Shown piece by piece: positions 48,916-57,850 of a stretch of 64,000 nucleotides of DNA. The stretch lies in the NCBI RefSeq assembly GCF_021369635.1, contig NZ_JAJNBZ010000006.1, positions 62,001-126,000 of the forward strand, written 5' to 3'. The notes beneath the pieces are model-generated. The model saw only the letters and a list, made by a program, of their open reading frames with translations. It did no database searches and was not told the origin of the DNA. How positions within the stretch are numbered: the stretch's first letter is position 1; each line of letters opens with the position of its first letter. This stretch comes from Paenibacillus profundus. GTDB taxonomy: Bacteria > Bacillota > Bacilli > Paenibacillales > Paenibacillaceae. The position numbers were made by a program, and so were the translations under genes.

Positions 48916-50631
48916 CTATGCGCCAAACTGCGCCCGGTGCAAACGGCTGTATGCTCCTCCTGCAGCAAGCAACTGATGATGATCGCCCTGTTCGGCAATA
49001 CCTTGCTCTGCCACTACTACGATGCGGTCGGCGTTCTTAATCGTCGCCAACCGGTGCGCGATGACCAGCGTGGTGCGGCCTTCCGACAATTCGGCCAGCG
49101 ACTGCTGAATCGCCGCCTCTGTCTCTGTATCAAGCGCTGATGTCGCTTCATCGAGAATGAGGATCGGGGGGTTCTTCAGGAACATGCGCGCAATGGACAA
49201 CCGCTGCTTCTGACCACCGGACAGCTTGACTCCGCGTTCGCCGATCATCGTGTCCAGCCCTTCCGGCTGCGACAAAATGAGTTCCTCAAGCTGGGCCCGC
49301 CGCGCGGCTTCCCAAATCTCTTCTTCGCTGGCCGTCAACTGGCCATAAGCGATATTTTCCCGAATCGTGCCATCGAACAGGAACACATCCTGCTGCACAA
49401 TACCGATCTGGCTGCGCAACGACTCTAACGTCATCTTCCGGATATCGATGCCGTCGATCGTAATGCTTCCCGCATCGACTTCATAGAAGCGCGGCAGCAA
49501 GCTGCATAATGTTGTCTTGCCTGCACCCGAAGGCCCTACTAGCGCAACCGTTTCACCTACGCAGATCGTCAGGTCGACGCCATGCAGCACCTTGTCTTTG
49601 TTCTCGTAACCGAACGTGACGTCATTGAAGGAAATGTTGCCGTTCAAATGCTCGACTGCTTGCGCGTCTGGCGCATCTGCCACATCTGGGGCGGTTTCCA
49701 GCAGCTCCAAATAGCGTTTAAATCCGGCGATTCCCTTTGGATACATCTCGATTACCGAATTAATCTGCTGAATCGGTCCCAGGAACACGTTCGACAGCAT
49801 CACAAAAGCGATAAATTCTCCGTATGTCATGTTCTTCTGAATGACGAACCAAGTGCCGCATACGAGCACGAACAATGACACCAGCTTCATTAATATGTAG
49901 CTGAGCGATGAATTCCAAGCCATAATGCGGTACGTGAGCAGCTTCGTCAGCCGAAACCGTTCGTTGTTCTCCGTAAAGCGGGCAATTTCATACTTCTCGT
50001 TCGAGAATGCCTGCACGACGCGGATGCCGCTTACATTGTTCTCCACACGGGCGTTGTAATCGGCAATGTCCGAGAACATGCGCTTAAAGGCACGCGACAT
50101 CTTCCGGCTGAAGTACAGAGACAAGTAAATCATGAGCGGGATGATGATAAAGGTCAGCACGGCGAGCTCCCAATTAATGCCGAGCATGATGCCGAATGCC
50201 CCAGCCAGCGTCATGATGGCAATGAACAAATCCTCTGGGCCGTGATGGGCGATTTCGCCAATGTCCATCAAATCATTCGTCATGCGGGACACAAGATGCC
50301 CGGTCTTGTTATTGTCGAAGAAGCGGAAGGACAGCTTCTGAACATGATCGAACAGCTTCTTGCGCATATCGCTTTCGATGTTGATGCCCAACTTGTGTCC
50401 CCAATAGGTCACCACATAGTGCAAGGCCGAGCAGATGACATAAATCCCGAGCAGGGCGAGACAGCCCCATAAAATCCATTTCCAGTTGCCGCTCGGCAAC
50501 AGATCGTCCACCACGCGATTCACGGCGAGTGGAAACGCGAGCTCCAGCAGCGCAGCGATAATCGCGCAGGAGAAATCCAATATGAACAACCCTTTATAAG
50601 GTTGATAATACGCAAAAAATCGTCGTAGCAT
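48916..50631 (-). CDS. ABC transporter, fused permease-ATPase (exporter type)
   Basis: A 571-residue half-transporter: a six-helix type IV exporter domain (residues 1-310) and an ATPase with Walker A VGPSGAGKTT, signature KLSGGQKQRLSIARM, Walker B ILILDEATSALDT and switch VIAHRLATI. It should work as a homodimer and resembles multidrug/lipid exporters. Its place between FecCD and reductase genes suggests siderophore export or import-linked processing (compare IrtAB/YbtPQ systems, which look like exporters but serve iron uptake). GAGAGGTTGCTCCA before the ATG. Confidence 0.88.
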   Translation of the reverse strand: MLRRFFAYYQPYKGLFILDFSCAIIAALLELAFPLAVNRVVDDLLPSGNWKWILWGCLALLGIYVICSALHYVVTYWGHKLGINIESDMRKKLFDHVQKLSFRFFDNNKTGHLVSRMTNDLMDIGEIAHHGPEDLFIAIMTLAGAFGIMLGINWELAVLTFIIIPLMIYLSLYFSRKMSRAFKRMFSDIADYNARVENNVSGIRVVQAFSNEKYEIARFTENNERFRLTKLLTYRIMAWNSSLSYILMKLVSLFVLVCGTWFVIQKNMTYGEFIAFVMLSNVFLGPIQQINSVIEMYPKGIAGFKRYLELLETAPDVADAPDAQAVEHLNGNISFNDVTFGYENKDKVLHGVDLTICVGETVALVGPSGAGKTTLCSLLPRFYEVDAGSITIDGIDIRKMTLESLRSQIGIVQQDVFLFDGTIRENIAYGQLTASEEEIWEAARRAQLEELILSQPEGLDTMIGERGVKLSGGQKQRLSIARMFLKNPPILILDEATSALDTETEAAIQQSLAELSEGRTTLVIAHRLATIKNADRIVVVAEQGIAEQGDHHQLLAAGGAYSRLHRAQFGA

Positions 50632-50682
50632 TGGAGCAACCTCTCTTTCTGTTTAAATGATACAGTTCCCTAGTCTTACTGT

Positions 50683-51717
50683 TTATGCTTTGGACCGAGC
50701 GAGCAAGTAGAGGAAGTACGGTGCACCGATGACCGCGACCACGATACCTGTTGGTATTTCTGATGGTTGCAAAATCCAGCGGCCCAGCGTATCAGCCGTA
50801 ATGACCAAGAGCGAGCCGGCTAGAGCGGCTGCAGGAAGCAGCATCTGATGCTTCGGACCGACAAGACGGCGCGCCAAGTGCGGTCCAATGAGGCCGACGA
50901 AGCCAATGCCGCCGCTCACTGCGACGCAAGCGCCTGCGAGGCCAACCGCCGCGGCGATCAGCACGAGCCGCTCTCTCTCAACAGGGGCGCCAAGGCCGGT
51001 CGCCGTCTGATCGCCCAAGTTGAGTACATTCATCACGCGTGCCTTGTAGAATACAAAGGGCAGCAGCACGACGATCCATGGGAGCAAAGCGAGCACAAAC
51101 TTCCAATTCGTGCCCCAAATGCTGCCTGCGAGCCACGTCGCCACAAATTGATATTTATCCGGACTCAGCTTGAGCGTCAGCACGATCATCGCCGCGCTAA
51201 TCCCTGCCGCAACCGCGATACCGGTAAGCAATAATCGTGTGGGCGACAAACCTTCATGCCGCTTGTACGAAAGCGAATAGATCAGTGCGGCAGTCAGCCC
51301 CGCGCCGACCAAAGCTAGCACCGGCAGCAAAAATACGGGAGCGGCCGCTGTAGTCGGGTAGAAAGAAATGAACAACATGACCGTCAATCCCGCTCCTGCA
51401 TTGATACCCAATATACCGGGGTCAGCCAGCGCATTGCGGGATATCCCTTGCATCACGCAGCCAGATACCGCCAGCCCGGCGCCGATGAGCACAGAAATTA
51501 CAATTCGCGGCAACCGGAAATCGAACAAAATCAAATTCTGTTTGTCCGTGCCTGCGCCGAATAGCGTTCGGATTAAGTCCATCGGAGACAGCCGGATGTA
51601 TCCGGTGTTCATACTCATAATAAATGCTATGCAAATTAAAATACTTAATATAATAAGGACGGCAATACCTCGTTTTTTTCTGCGGCGTTCGCTTAATGTG
51701 ATTGATACACTCTCCAT
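50683..51717 (-). CDS. FecCD-type siderophore permease
   Basis: A 344-residue permease with nine to ten helices. RLPRIVISVLIGAGLAVSGC, MQGISRNALADPGILGINAG and GGIGFVGLIGPHLARRLVGP are family blocks. It pairs with the permease encoded 2 bp upstream and with the FecE ATPase as a heterodimeric ferric-siderophore importer in the cell membrane. AAAGGAGAGAAC lies before the ATG. Confidence 0.93.
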   Translation of the reverse strand: MESVSITLSERRRKKRGIAVLIILSILICIAFIMSMNTGYIRLSPMDLIRTLFGAGTDKQNLILFDFRLPRIVISVLIGAGLAVSGCVMQGISRNALADPGILGINAGAGLTVMLFISFYPTTAAAPVFLLPVLALVGAGLTAALIYSLSYKRHEGLSPTRLLLTGIAVAAGISAAMIVLTLKLSPDKYQFVATWLAGSIWGTNWKFVLALLPWIVVLLPFVFYKARVMNVLNLGDQTATGLGAPVERERLVLIAAAVGLAGACVAVSGGIGFVGLIGPHLARRLVGPKHQMLLPAAALAGSLLVITADTLGRWILQPSEIPTGIVVAVIGAPYFLYLLARSKA

Positions 51718-51719
51718 AA

Positions 51720-52775
51720 TTACAGTTCTCTCCTTTCTTTACGCGCCAGGTAAAGGAAGAACGGAACACCGATAAGCGCAATGAGTGCACCGATAGGCGT
51801 CTCATAGGGCGGGTTAACCATCCTTGCCGCCAGATCGGCGAAGACAACAAGCAAGCTGCCGAGCACCGCCGAACACGGAATAATCCAGCGGTAATCTACA
51901 CCGACCAAATACCGGGTCAAGTGGGGAATGATCAATCCGACAAAGCCGACCGCGCCGACAACAGATACTGCCGCACCAGCCAACACGAGCACAATGATCA
52001 TGCCCGCCAGCTTGACTAGCTTCGTTCGCTGTCCGAGTCCCTTGGCAATGTCCTCACCAAGGCTGAGCATCGTAATCGAGCGGGACAATGCAATCGCTCC
52101 CACGATTGCAGCGGCAATCCACGGGAACATAATCTTAAGCTGGAACCATTTTGTTCCTGCCACGCCTCCCGCATACCAGAATGCCAAATCCTGTCCGATG
52201 CGGAAATAGAGAGCGATCCCCTCGCTTAGCGCAGATAGCAGCGCACTTAATGCTGCACCCGCCAGCACCAGACGAACCGGCGTCAATCCCCCTTTGGCAA
52301 GCGAGCCGATGCCGTACACTAACCCTGCACCTACCCCTGCACCTAAGAAGGAATACATAATCAGGTACATAAACGGCATACCGGGGAAGAAAGCAAAGCA
52401 TACCGCCAGCATGAAACCAGCTCCTGCATTTAAACCTAACAATCCGGAATCAGCCAGCGGATTGCGGGTCATTCCTTGCATAATCGCTCCGGCGACGGCG
52501 AAGCAGGCTCCGACCATCGCTCCGCCAAGCACACGTGGAAGACGAAGTTCTTGAATAATCTGATGCTGCGTCATTTCAGGATTAAAGCGAAAGATCGCTT
52601 CCCATACGACGGAGAGTTTAATATCTGCCGCCCCGAACGAAACGGACAAACCGATTCCGAACACCAGCGCAATTAGACCGCCAACGAGAATCAGCGTGGC
52701 CGCCCACGGACGAGACCGAAATTGGACAGTTGGCGATGCTGCCACTTCTTTAATGGAATTTGCAGTTTGACTCAT
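51720..52775 (-). CDS. FecCD-type siderophore permease
   Basis: A 351-residue permease, first gene of the operon. RLPRVLGGAMVGACFAVAGA, MQGMTRNPLADSGLLGLNAG and GAVGFVGLIIPHLTRYLVG are the FecCD signatures. The ATG at 52775 has AAAGGTGG 6 nt upstream; three extra codons in the open frame are not used. It is preceded by a promoter overlapped by a Fur box and by a second, perfect Fur box 300 bp upstream. Confidence 0.93.
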   Translation of the reverse strand: MSQTANSIKEVAASPTVQFRSRPWAATLILVGGLIALVFGIGLSVSFGAADIKLSVVWEAIFRFNPEMTQHQIIQELRLPRVLGGAMVGACFAVAGAIMQGMTRNPLADSGLLGLNAGAGFMLAVCFAFFPGMPFMYLIMYSFLGAGVGAGLVYGIGSLAKGGLTPVRLVLAGAALSALLSALSEGIALYFRIGQDLAFWYAGGVAGTKWFQLKIMFPWIAAAIVGAIALSRSITMLSLGEDIAKGLGQRTKLVKLAGMIIVLVLAGAAVSVVGAVGFVGLIIPHLTRYLVGVDYRWIIPCSAVLGSLLVVFADLAARMVNPPYETPIGALIALIGVPFFLYLARKERREL

Positions 52776-52915
52776 ACAGGCCACCTTTATTATCTATGAA
52801 ATATGGATCTTATCGCCGTTCTCAGACGATGATATCGTGACGGGGCATGCCCGTTGCGTTGTAATAAATGACGTTCGCCCCTTTCTAAAACCATATATGC
52901 CATACTACTAATTAC

Positions 52916-52930
52916 TGATATTGATTCTCA
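52916..52930. promoter_or_regulatory. Fur box of the fecCD operon
   Basis: TGATATTGATTCTCA, 12 of 14 symmetric positions of the Fur motif, lies just downstream of the predicted transcription start of the operon. Confidence 0.7.
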
Positions 52931-52944
52931 ATCTCACAAAATAG

Positions 52945-52974
52945 ATTGTATGCTAATCCGCACATAAATAGCAA
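52945..52974 (-). promoter_or_regulatory. Promoter of the fecCD operon
   Basis: On the minus strand TTGCTA (52974-52969), 18 nt, then TACAAT (52950-52945). The Fur box follows at about +8. Confidence 0.5.
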
Positions 52975-53074
52975 TGGACAAATACGAGTGTTTTTTTGTA
53001 CAAAATCGAGGCTTATGTATTGCTCAACTGTTCATCTCCCTTCGATCTATCAATGCAACAGATTAAATCATCAC

Positions 53075-53093
53075 AATAATGATAATCATTATC
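53075..53093. promoter_or_regulatory. Near-perfect Fur box without an adjacent gene
   Basis: AATAATGATAATCATTATC matches the 19-bp consensus at 18 positions, and the 15-mer at 53080-53094 is a perfect 7-1-7 palindrome. It is the best Fur box in the window, yet the nearest leftward gene starts 300 bp away. It may mark a distal promoter or a small RNA. Confidence 0.85.
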
Positions 53094-53099
53094 ATATCA

Positions 53100-53790
53100 A
53101 AAGTACAGTATCCACTGCTCTTTTTCTCTCTCAACTTGAACTTTATCCAAAAAGATCGTGCGAAACCGCCTTCATACATCTGCGTCAGTTCAATCTGGTC
53201 ACGCACGCCTGCCGAGCTGCAACACGTTTCACCGAACTTCCATGCATGCAAAAGCAGACCATCCCAATAAAGATGATCTCCAGCGGCTCCAATATAAAAT
53301 GGTTTCATCCATTGGATTTTCTCCAATGAAACAGCGTCGCATGTCACCTTGCCGTCGGTTTCGTTGGAGTTCATCCAATAGTTTGACACTGCATCCACAC
53401 CCATGGCTCAAAACCAGCTGGATTCATTGGACAATTTCCAGTCTACATGCCGTTTAGACACCGAGTCGGTGGATTTGACTGTATCATTTCCAATGGCGCA
53501 TACTTCGGACTCCGATCTTGACTGCGGTCCGCAGAGAAGAAAACAGCGAGTTCCACGTCGCCACGCAAACCCGCTGCAAACCATCCATGTCGTTCACCAT
53601 ACAACATCTGCTGCCTTCAGATTACGGCCTAACTAATCAGTGAGCCTCGATAACTGTCCACTCTTTGCCCACATGTGAGCTGAAAAATGTCCAAGCCAAT
53701 CACTGCGGTACCGAGTCATTTTTACGAAATCTGAGGCATTTCCATATCATTGAGATGGATCGTTCTCTCCCCTTCCTCGTATAAGCTCGT
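53100..53790. other. Non-coding stretch with degenerate repeat-like coding remnants
   Basis: Between the Fur box and the GNAT gene no intact gene is seen. A 113-codon minus-strand frame at 53063-53404 and its broken upstream extension contain loosely repeated segments (VDAVSNYWMNSNETDGKVT, CDAVSLEKIQWMKPF, TDSVSKRHVDWKLSNESSW). The frame is interrupted and has no ribosome site. I read it as a relic or chance and assign no function. Confidence 0.3.
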
Positions 53791-54504
53791 TCAGCTTCCT
53801 GCTTGTTCATACACATGCATATTGCAAATCGGTTCAAAGCCCAGCTTTTTATACAGGGGATAACCCATATCGCTTGAAGCAAGAATGCAGCTTTTGGATA
53901 GTGGCTGCGCTCTGTGCAGAAGAGTCGAGCATAGCACTTTACCTAACCCATTTCCTCGGTACGCAGCATCCACATATATGTTATCCATGCAAGCCACACC
54001 TTCCGCCGGGTTAAACGAGATTCTTCCATTTCCTGCAGGTTTCCCGTTAACGTAAACCGCATAATCCTCTATATCCGTATCCTTGATTCGTCTTGGATCG
54101 GCGATGGCAGCATTGAAATAAGCATTTAGCTCCAATGCCTCAGCCTCGTCATCAATTAGCTTCACTTCGGTTCCTGCGGCTGCCGTAATTTGATCTAACG
54201 GTTCTATTAACTTATTCACCATCAACGTTTCGCTGACTCTATACAGATATTGGGACAGGTTAAGCGGTTCACCCTCTGAAAAAACCGTGAGCCAATACTT
54301 CTGCTGCTCGTTCATATACTGCTCCACTTGTTTCAATGTCTCAGGCGCAGCTTCATTTATAAAAATCTCATCCGTCCGGCCCCCTACATGCTCGCCAAAT
54401 TGCACATGAATAAATGCGCTCTCTTTATGAATTCGAGTATTTGGCACTCTTCTGCATATTACCCAGCCCTCAACAAACTGTTCAATTGTGGATTGAACTA
54501 GCAT
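53791..54504 (-). CDS. GNAT family N-acetyltransferase
   Basis: A 237-residue protein whose last 120 residues form a GNAT domain: EDYAVYVNGKPAGNGRISFN, then ACMDNIYVDAAYRGNGLGKV (acetyl-CoA loop RGNGLGK) and MGYPLYKKLGFEPICNMHVY. The N-terminal 110 residues are an extra, unassigned domain. The ATG at 54504 follows GGGAGGGGAG; the longer open frame is not used. It is the last leftward gene of the NRPS-linked cluster, 105 bp after the FtsX-type gene, and may modify the product or be unrelated. The substrate is unknown. Confidence 0.85.
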   Translation of the reverse strand: MLVQSTIEQFVEGWVICRRVPNTRIHKESAFIHVQFGEHVGGRTDEIFINEAAPETLKQVEQYMNEQQKYWLTVFSEGEPLNLSQYLYRVSETLMVNKLIEPLDQITAAAGTEVKLIDDEAEALELNAYFNAAIADPRRIKDTDIEDYAVYVNGKPAGNGRISFNPAEGVACMDNIYVDAAYRGNGLGKVLCSTLLHRAQPLSKSCILASSDMGYPLYKKLGFEPICNMHVYEQAGS

Positions 54505-54608
54505 CGATCGCACTCCCCTCCCATATGTAATTTTTCGAGATAATAGTACTGATGTTCCGCTTCTTATTCTACCATTTTCCAAAAGTTAGAGAAGTTCTTT
54601 TTCCCAAC

Positions 54609-57005
54609 TCACATATCGACCCGCTTAGGAGGCTTAGGAGCGGCGATCGGCACTGCATAAGACGGTTGGGAGTAAAAACGTCTGGCAATAAAAAGCACAG
54701 CATAATAAATAATCAAAATAATGGCCAATACCAAAACAAATGTAAATACGTTATAGATGAGAGGAATAAAATCGTTGGTGCTGACCGAAACCATTTTGAG
54801 AATATAATTCACGAAAAATAGGGCAAGCGGCGTAAACACAATATAGGATATGACCACGATAACGGTATAAACATTCAACAGCATGCTTCCGATCTCGCGC
54901 TGTGTATACCCGATCATATGGAGAACGGCCATATTTTTTTTGTTTTCCTCTACCGTAATTAACGTAATGAGCCAAATCATAATGACGGCAATGACACAGC
55001 CTAAAATCTGATTCAATACGGCGCTTAGCTGTGAAGAAGACGCCTGTTCCGTCATTTCCTTGCGCATGCTCTCAGCAGAACTCATTGTATACCTGCCGGA
55101 CTGTTGGGGATCAGGGTCCGGTGAATTGGTGAACGTGCCGTTATAAATATCGGGTGAAATGCCGAGAGCGTTCGTCAACTGTGCCTTATCTATATAGAAG
55201 GCGGCTGGGTCTCCATTCGAACAGAATGCGGCAATCGGGATTTTAACTTCCTTGTCGCCAATGAGAACCTGTACGGATGTGCCTGCCTGCAAACCAAACA
55301 ATTGAGCCTTGGAGGAATGCACAATTGCCCCTTCCTTCAGCTTAGAATTAATCTCCTTTCCATTCTCGTCTACCAATGTCAGCCACTTGCTATCCCCGTC
55401 AAAAGCGAGCACATTGACTTTCGCCCCTTCGCGGATGCCGCTGCTGCCGTCCCAAGACAACCGCTTGTCTTTCTGCAAGTAATAATCGTTGCGGTCTTCA
55501 TTGTGTTGAGCAAGTCTGGCCTCTGAATATTGAATATCGTATTTGTAATGGACACCTTTAAAACGATGCTCAACAGCATTTGAGCTTGACTGATTCAGGG
55601 ATATGCCGAGAATGAACAATATGGATGACAAACATACCGTAATTCCTAACAGAACGATCATTTTTATGCTTCTGGCAGACATCTGCAGTTTAACGCGCTG
55701 GATAAAAGGCAATCCAACCGTTAGGCGGCTTACCCATCTCGTCAGGAAGTTAACATGCTCGTTCTTCTGCCTTGCCAATAACATCGTCACCGTGTCGTTG
55801 TTCATAAATCGATGCAGCATCCAATACGCGGCCGCATTGAAACAGATGACAATGACAAGCACTCCCATTAACAAAGAATTGACACCCAGCTCCTTCGGGA
55901 ACGCAGGCAGCACATATTGAGATTGAAACTGCTGAATAAGCAAATCAGCAGAAAAATAAGCTGCCGCCAAGCCTAGAATAACTCCTATTACACATAGCAG
56001 CACATTGTTGATTACATAAACATTGATTAGCAGCGCACGCGGATATCCCATAGCTATCAGGCAGCCCCAGGCTTTTTGCTGCAGCCGCAGGCGGCGGTTC
56101 AGAAAAATAAGAAATACGCCCGTGCACAACAACGTTAACGTAATCAAAAATATCATCGACATCCCAGCGTTGGATGCAATGCCCTTGATAAGCTCCGTCG
56201 CCTCGGGATTATCTTGGACGGGGAGAAAGAAAGCAAACCGAGCGTCTTCGGTCATTTTGCGGACGACGTCCCCGCTATACGTTCCATTTTGGAATCGTCC
56301 GCTGTAATAATGAGCTTCGATGTCGTCAATCAGCGCATACTGCTCCGGATTAGCAAGCACATATAAGGGGCGTTCCCCGTCAGCCGTGTTTTGGCGGATC
56401 TGGTCGGGCAATATAAAGCGCCCTACAATTTCGTAAGAGTGCCCGCGAATCGTCAACTCGTCCCCAACCTGCAAGGTCTGCATTCCAACCGCATTCGATG
56501 TAATAGCTATTTCCCCGCTGCTTGCAGGCAGTCTTCCTTCGGCAAGATAGATCTGATTGACGGTTCGCTTGCCTGTATCCCCGATCCATCGGTATAAGAC
56601 CCCTTGCTCCTTAATCTCTTTGTACTTCACCTCGTCATAATGGAACTGATATTCGCCGCTCAATCGGGAGAGCGCTTGGTGTTCTTCGTCGGGCAGCTTT
56701 AGGTTGTATGTTTGCAGCAGGTTTTCAAAGCCCAATTGTTCAAGCTCGCGACTGGGAATAGAGGACCCGCTAATAATTTGCTGCTGTGTGTCTCCGTTTA
56801 TAAAAACGGCCAGATTGGGGCGGAATGCAAAATGCTCCTGTTGTTGCGTTTCTGCAAATCGCTCGTATTCTGTATTTATTCCATCCGAAGCATATTTGAT
56901 AAAGAAAAAGATAAAGGACGTGGCTGCAATCAAGAGCAATACAAGCCATACCTGCAACTGATTCTTCACCATGTCCCGACGAACAAATTTCAATACGTTT
57001 CTCAT
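54609..57005 (-). CDS. FtsX/MacB-type ABC transporter permease
   Basis: A 798-residue permease. One helix at residues 18-38, a large outer domain, a bundle around 275-400, a second repeat of helix plus outer domain (about 445-640), and three C-terminal helices (VIAVIMIWLITLITVEENKK, VVISYIVFTPLALFFVNYIL, FVLVLAIILIIYYAVLFIAR) fit the double-repeat FtsX family. Together with the ATPase encoded 25 bp upstream it resembles LolCDE/BceAB-type systems that move or sense antimicrobial peptides at the membrane. In an NRPS cluster the likely job is self-protection or export. Confidence 0.85.
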   Translation of the reverse strand: MRNVLKFVRRDMVKNQLQVWLVLLLIAATSFIFFFIKYASDGINTEYERFAETQQQEHFAFRPNLAVFINGDTQQQIISGSSIPSRELEQLGFENLLQTYNLKLPDEEHQALSRLSGEYQFHYDEVKYKEIKEQGVLYRWIGDTGKRTVNQIYLAEGRLPASSGEIAITSNAVGMQTLQVGDELTIRGHSYEIVGRFILPDQIRQNTADGERPLYVLANPEQYALIDDIEAHYYSGRFQNGTYSGDVVRKMTEDARFAFFLPVQDNPEATELIKGIASNAGMSMIFLITLTLLCTGVFLIFLNRRLRLQQKAWGCLIAMGYPRALLINVYVINNVLLCVIGVILGLAAAYFSADLLIQQFQSQYVLPAFPKELGVNSLLMGVLVIVICFNAAAYWMLHRFMNNDTVTMLLARQKNEHVNFLTRWVSRLTVGLPFIQRVKLQMSARSIKMIVLLGITVCLSSILFILGISLNQSSSNAVEHRFKGVHYKYDIQYSEARLAQHNEDRNDYYLQKDKRLSWDGSSGIREGAKVNVLAFDGDSKWLTLVDENGKEINSKLKEGAIVHSSKAQLFGLQAGTSVQVLIGDKEVKIPIAAFCSNGDPAAFYIDKAQLTNALGISPDIYNGTFTNSPDPDPQQSGRYTMSSAESMRKEMTEQASSSQLSAVLNQILGCVIAVIMIWLITLITVEENKKNMAVLHMIGYTQREIGSMLLNVYTVIVVISYIVFTPLALFFVNYILKMVSVSTNDFIPLIYNVFTFVLVLAIILIIYYAVLFIARRFYSQPSYAVPIAAPKPPKRVDM

Positions 57006-57030
57006 GACAACACATCCCTTAGCAAAGACG

Positions 57031-57735
57031 TTATCCCCAACTGATTTCCTCGGCCGTAAGCGGCTGGTCGTTCATAATCTGATCAACCAGCCGGCCACTA
57101 TTCAACTTGATGATGTGCCGGGCCATTTTTGCGATTCCGACATGGTGCGTGACAAACACAATCGTAAGACCGTATTTCCGCTGCAGATGCTGCAAGTAGC
57201 TCAGCACTTGCTTCCCGTTCTCTTCATCCAATGCGCCGGTTGCCTCGTCACAGAATAATATTTCGGGCTTCTTGATCAGCGCTCTGGCAATGGCCACCCG
57301 CTGCTGCTGGCCTCCGGACAATTCATATGGAAACCGCTTTTTCAGGTGCTGGATGTTCAGTTCCTTAGTTATTTCATCCAAATCAAGACTGTCGGCATTC
57401 AAATACTTCCCAATTTCGATATTTTCCTGAACCGTCAAGTTGGGAATCAGGTGGTATTGCTGAAAAATATACCCCGTATACTGACGGCGAAATTGGACCA
57501 GCTGCTTGTCTTTATAACGGGTAATATTTTCTTTTGCGAAGTAGATTTCCCCCGCATCCGCCCGCTCCAACCCGGAGATTACGTTAAGCAATGTCGATTT
57601 TCCTGAGCCGCTCGGCCCGAGCAGAGCCACAAAGTCATTTTTTTTGATTTGCAGCGTAATCCGATTCAACGCATGTACTTGACTTTCCTTTTCTCCATAC
57701 GTTTTGCTTACATCATTGACTGTAATCAAATCCAT
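57031..57735 (-). CDS. LolD/MacB-type ABC ATPase
   Basis: A 234-residue ATPase. Walker A GPSGSGKSTL, the signature ELSGGQQQRVAIARAL, Walker B ILFCDEATGALDEENG and the switch VTHHVGIA are intact. The sequence is of the type that serves FtsX-like permeases, and the permease gene follows at once. The ATG at 57735 is 7 nt behind AGGGAGCTG; nine extra codons in the frame are not used. Confidence 0.9.
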   Translation of the reverse strand: MDLITVNDVSKTYGEKESQVHALNRITLQIKKNDFVALLGPSGSGKSTLLNVISGLERADAGEIYFAKENITRYKDKQLVQFRRQYTGYIFQQYHLIPNLTVQENIEIGKYLNADSLDLDEITKELNIQHLKKRFPYELSGGQQQRVAIARALIKKPEILFCDEATGALDEENGKQVLSYLQHLQRKYGLTIVFVTHHVGIAKMARHIIKLNSGRLVDQIMNDQPLTAEEISWG

Positions 57736-57850
57736 CTCGTCAGCTCCCTTCAAAGCCATCAAATGCCGCGTGCTTCGCCTTGCTATCTGTCAAGTGAAGG
57801 ACAATAAGAGCCACGCTCGTCAACACGAACAGATCACTATCCCCCTGACC

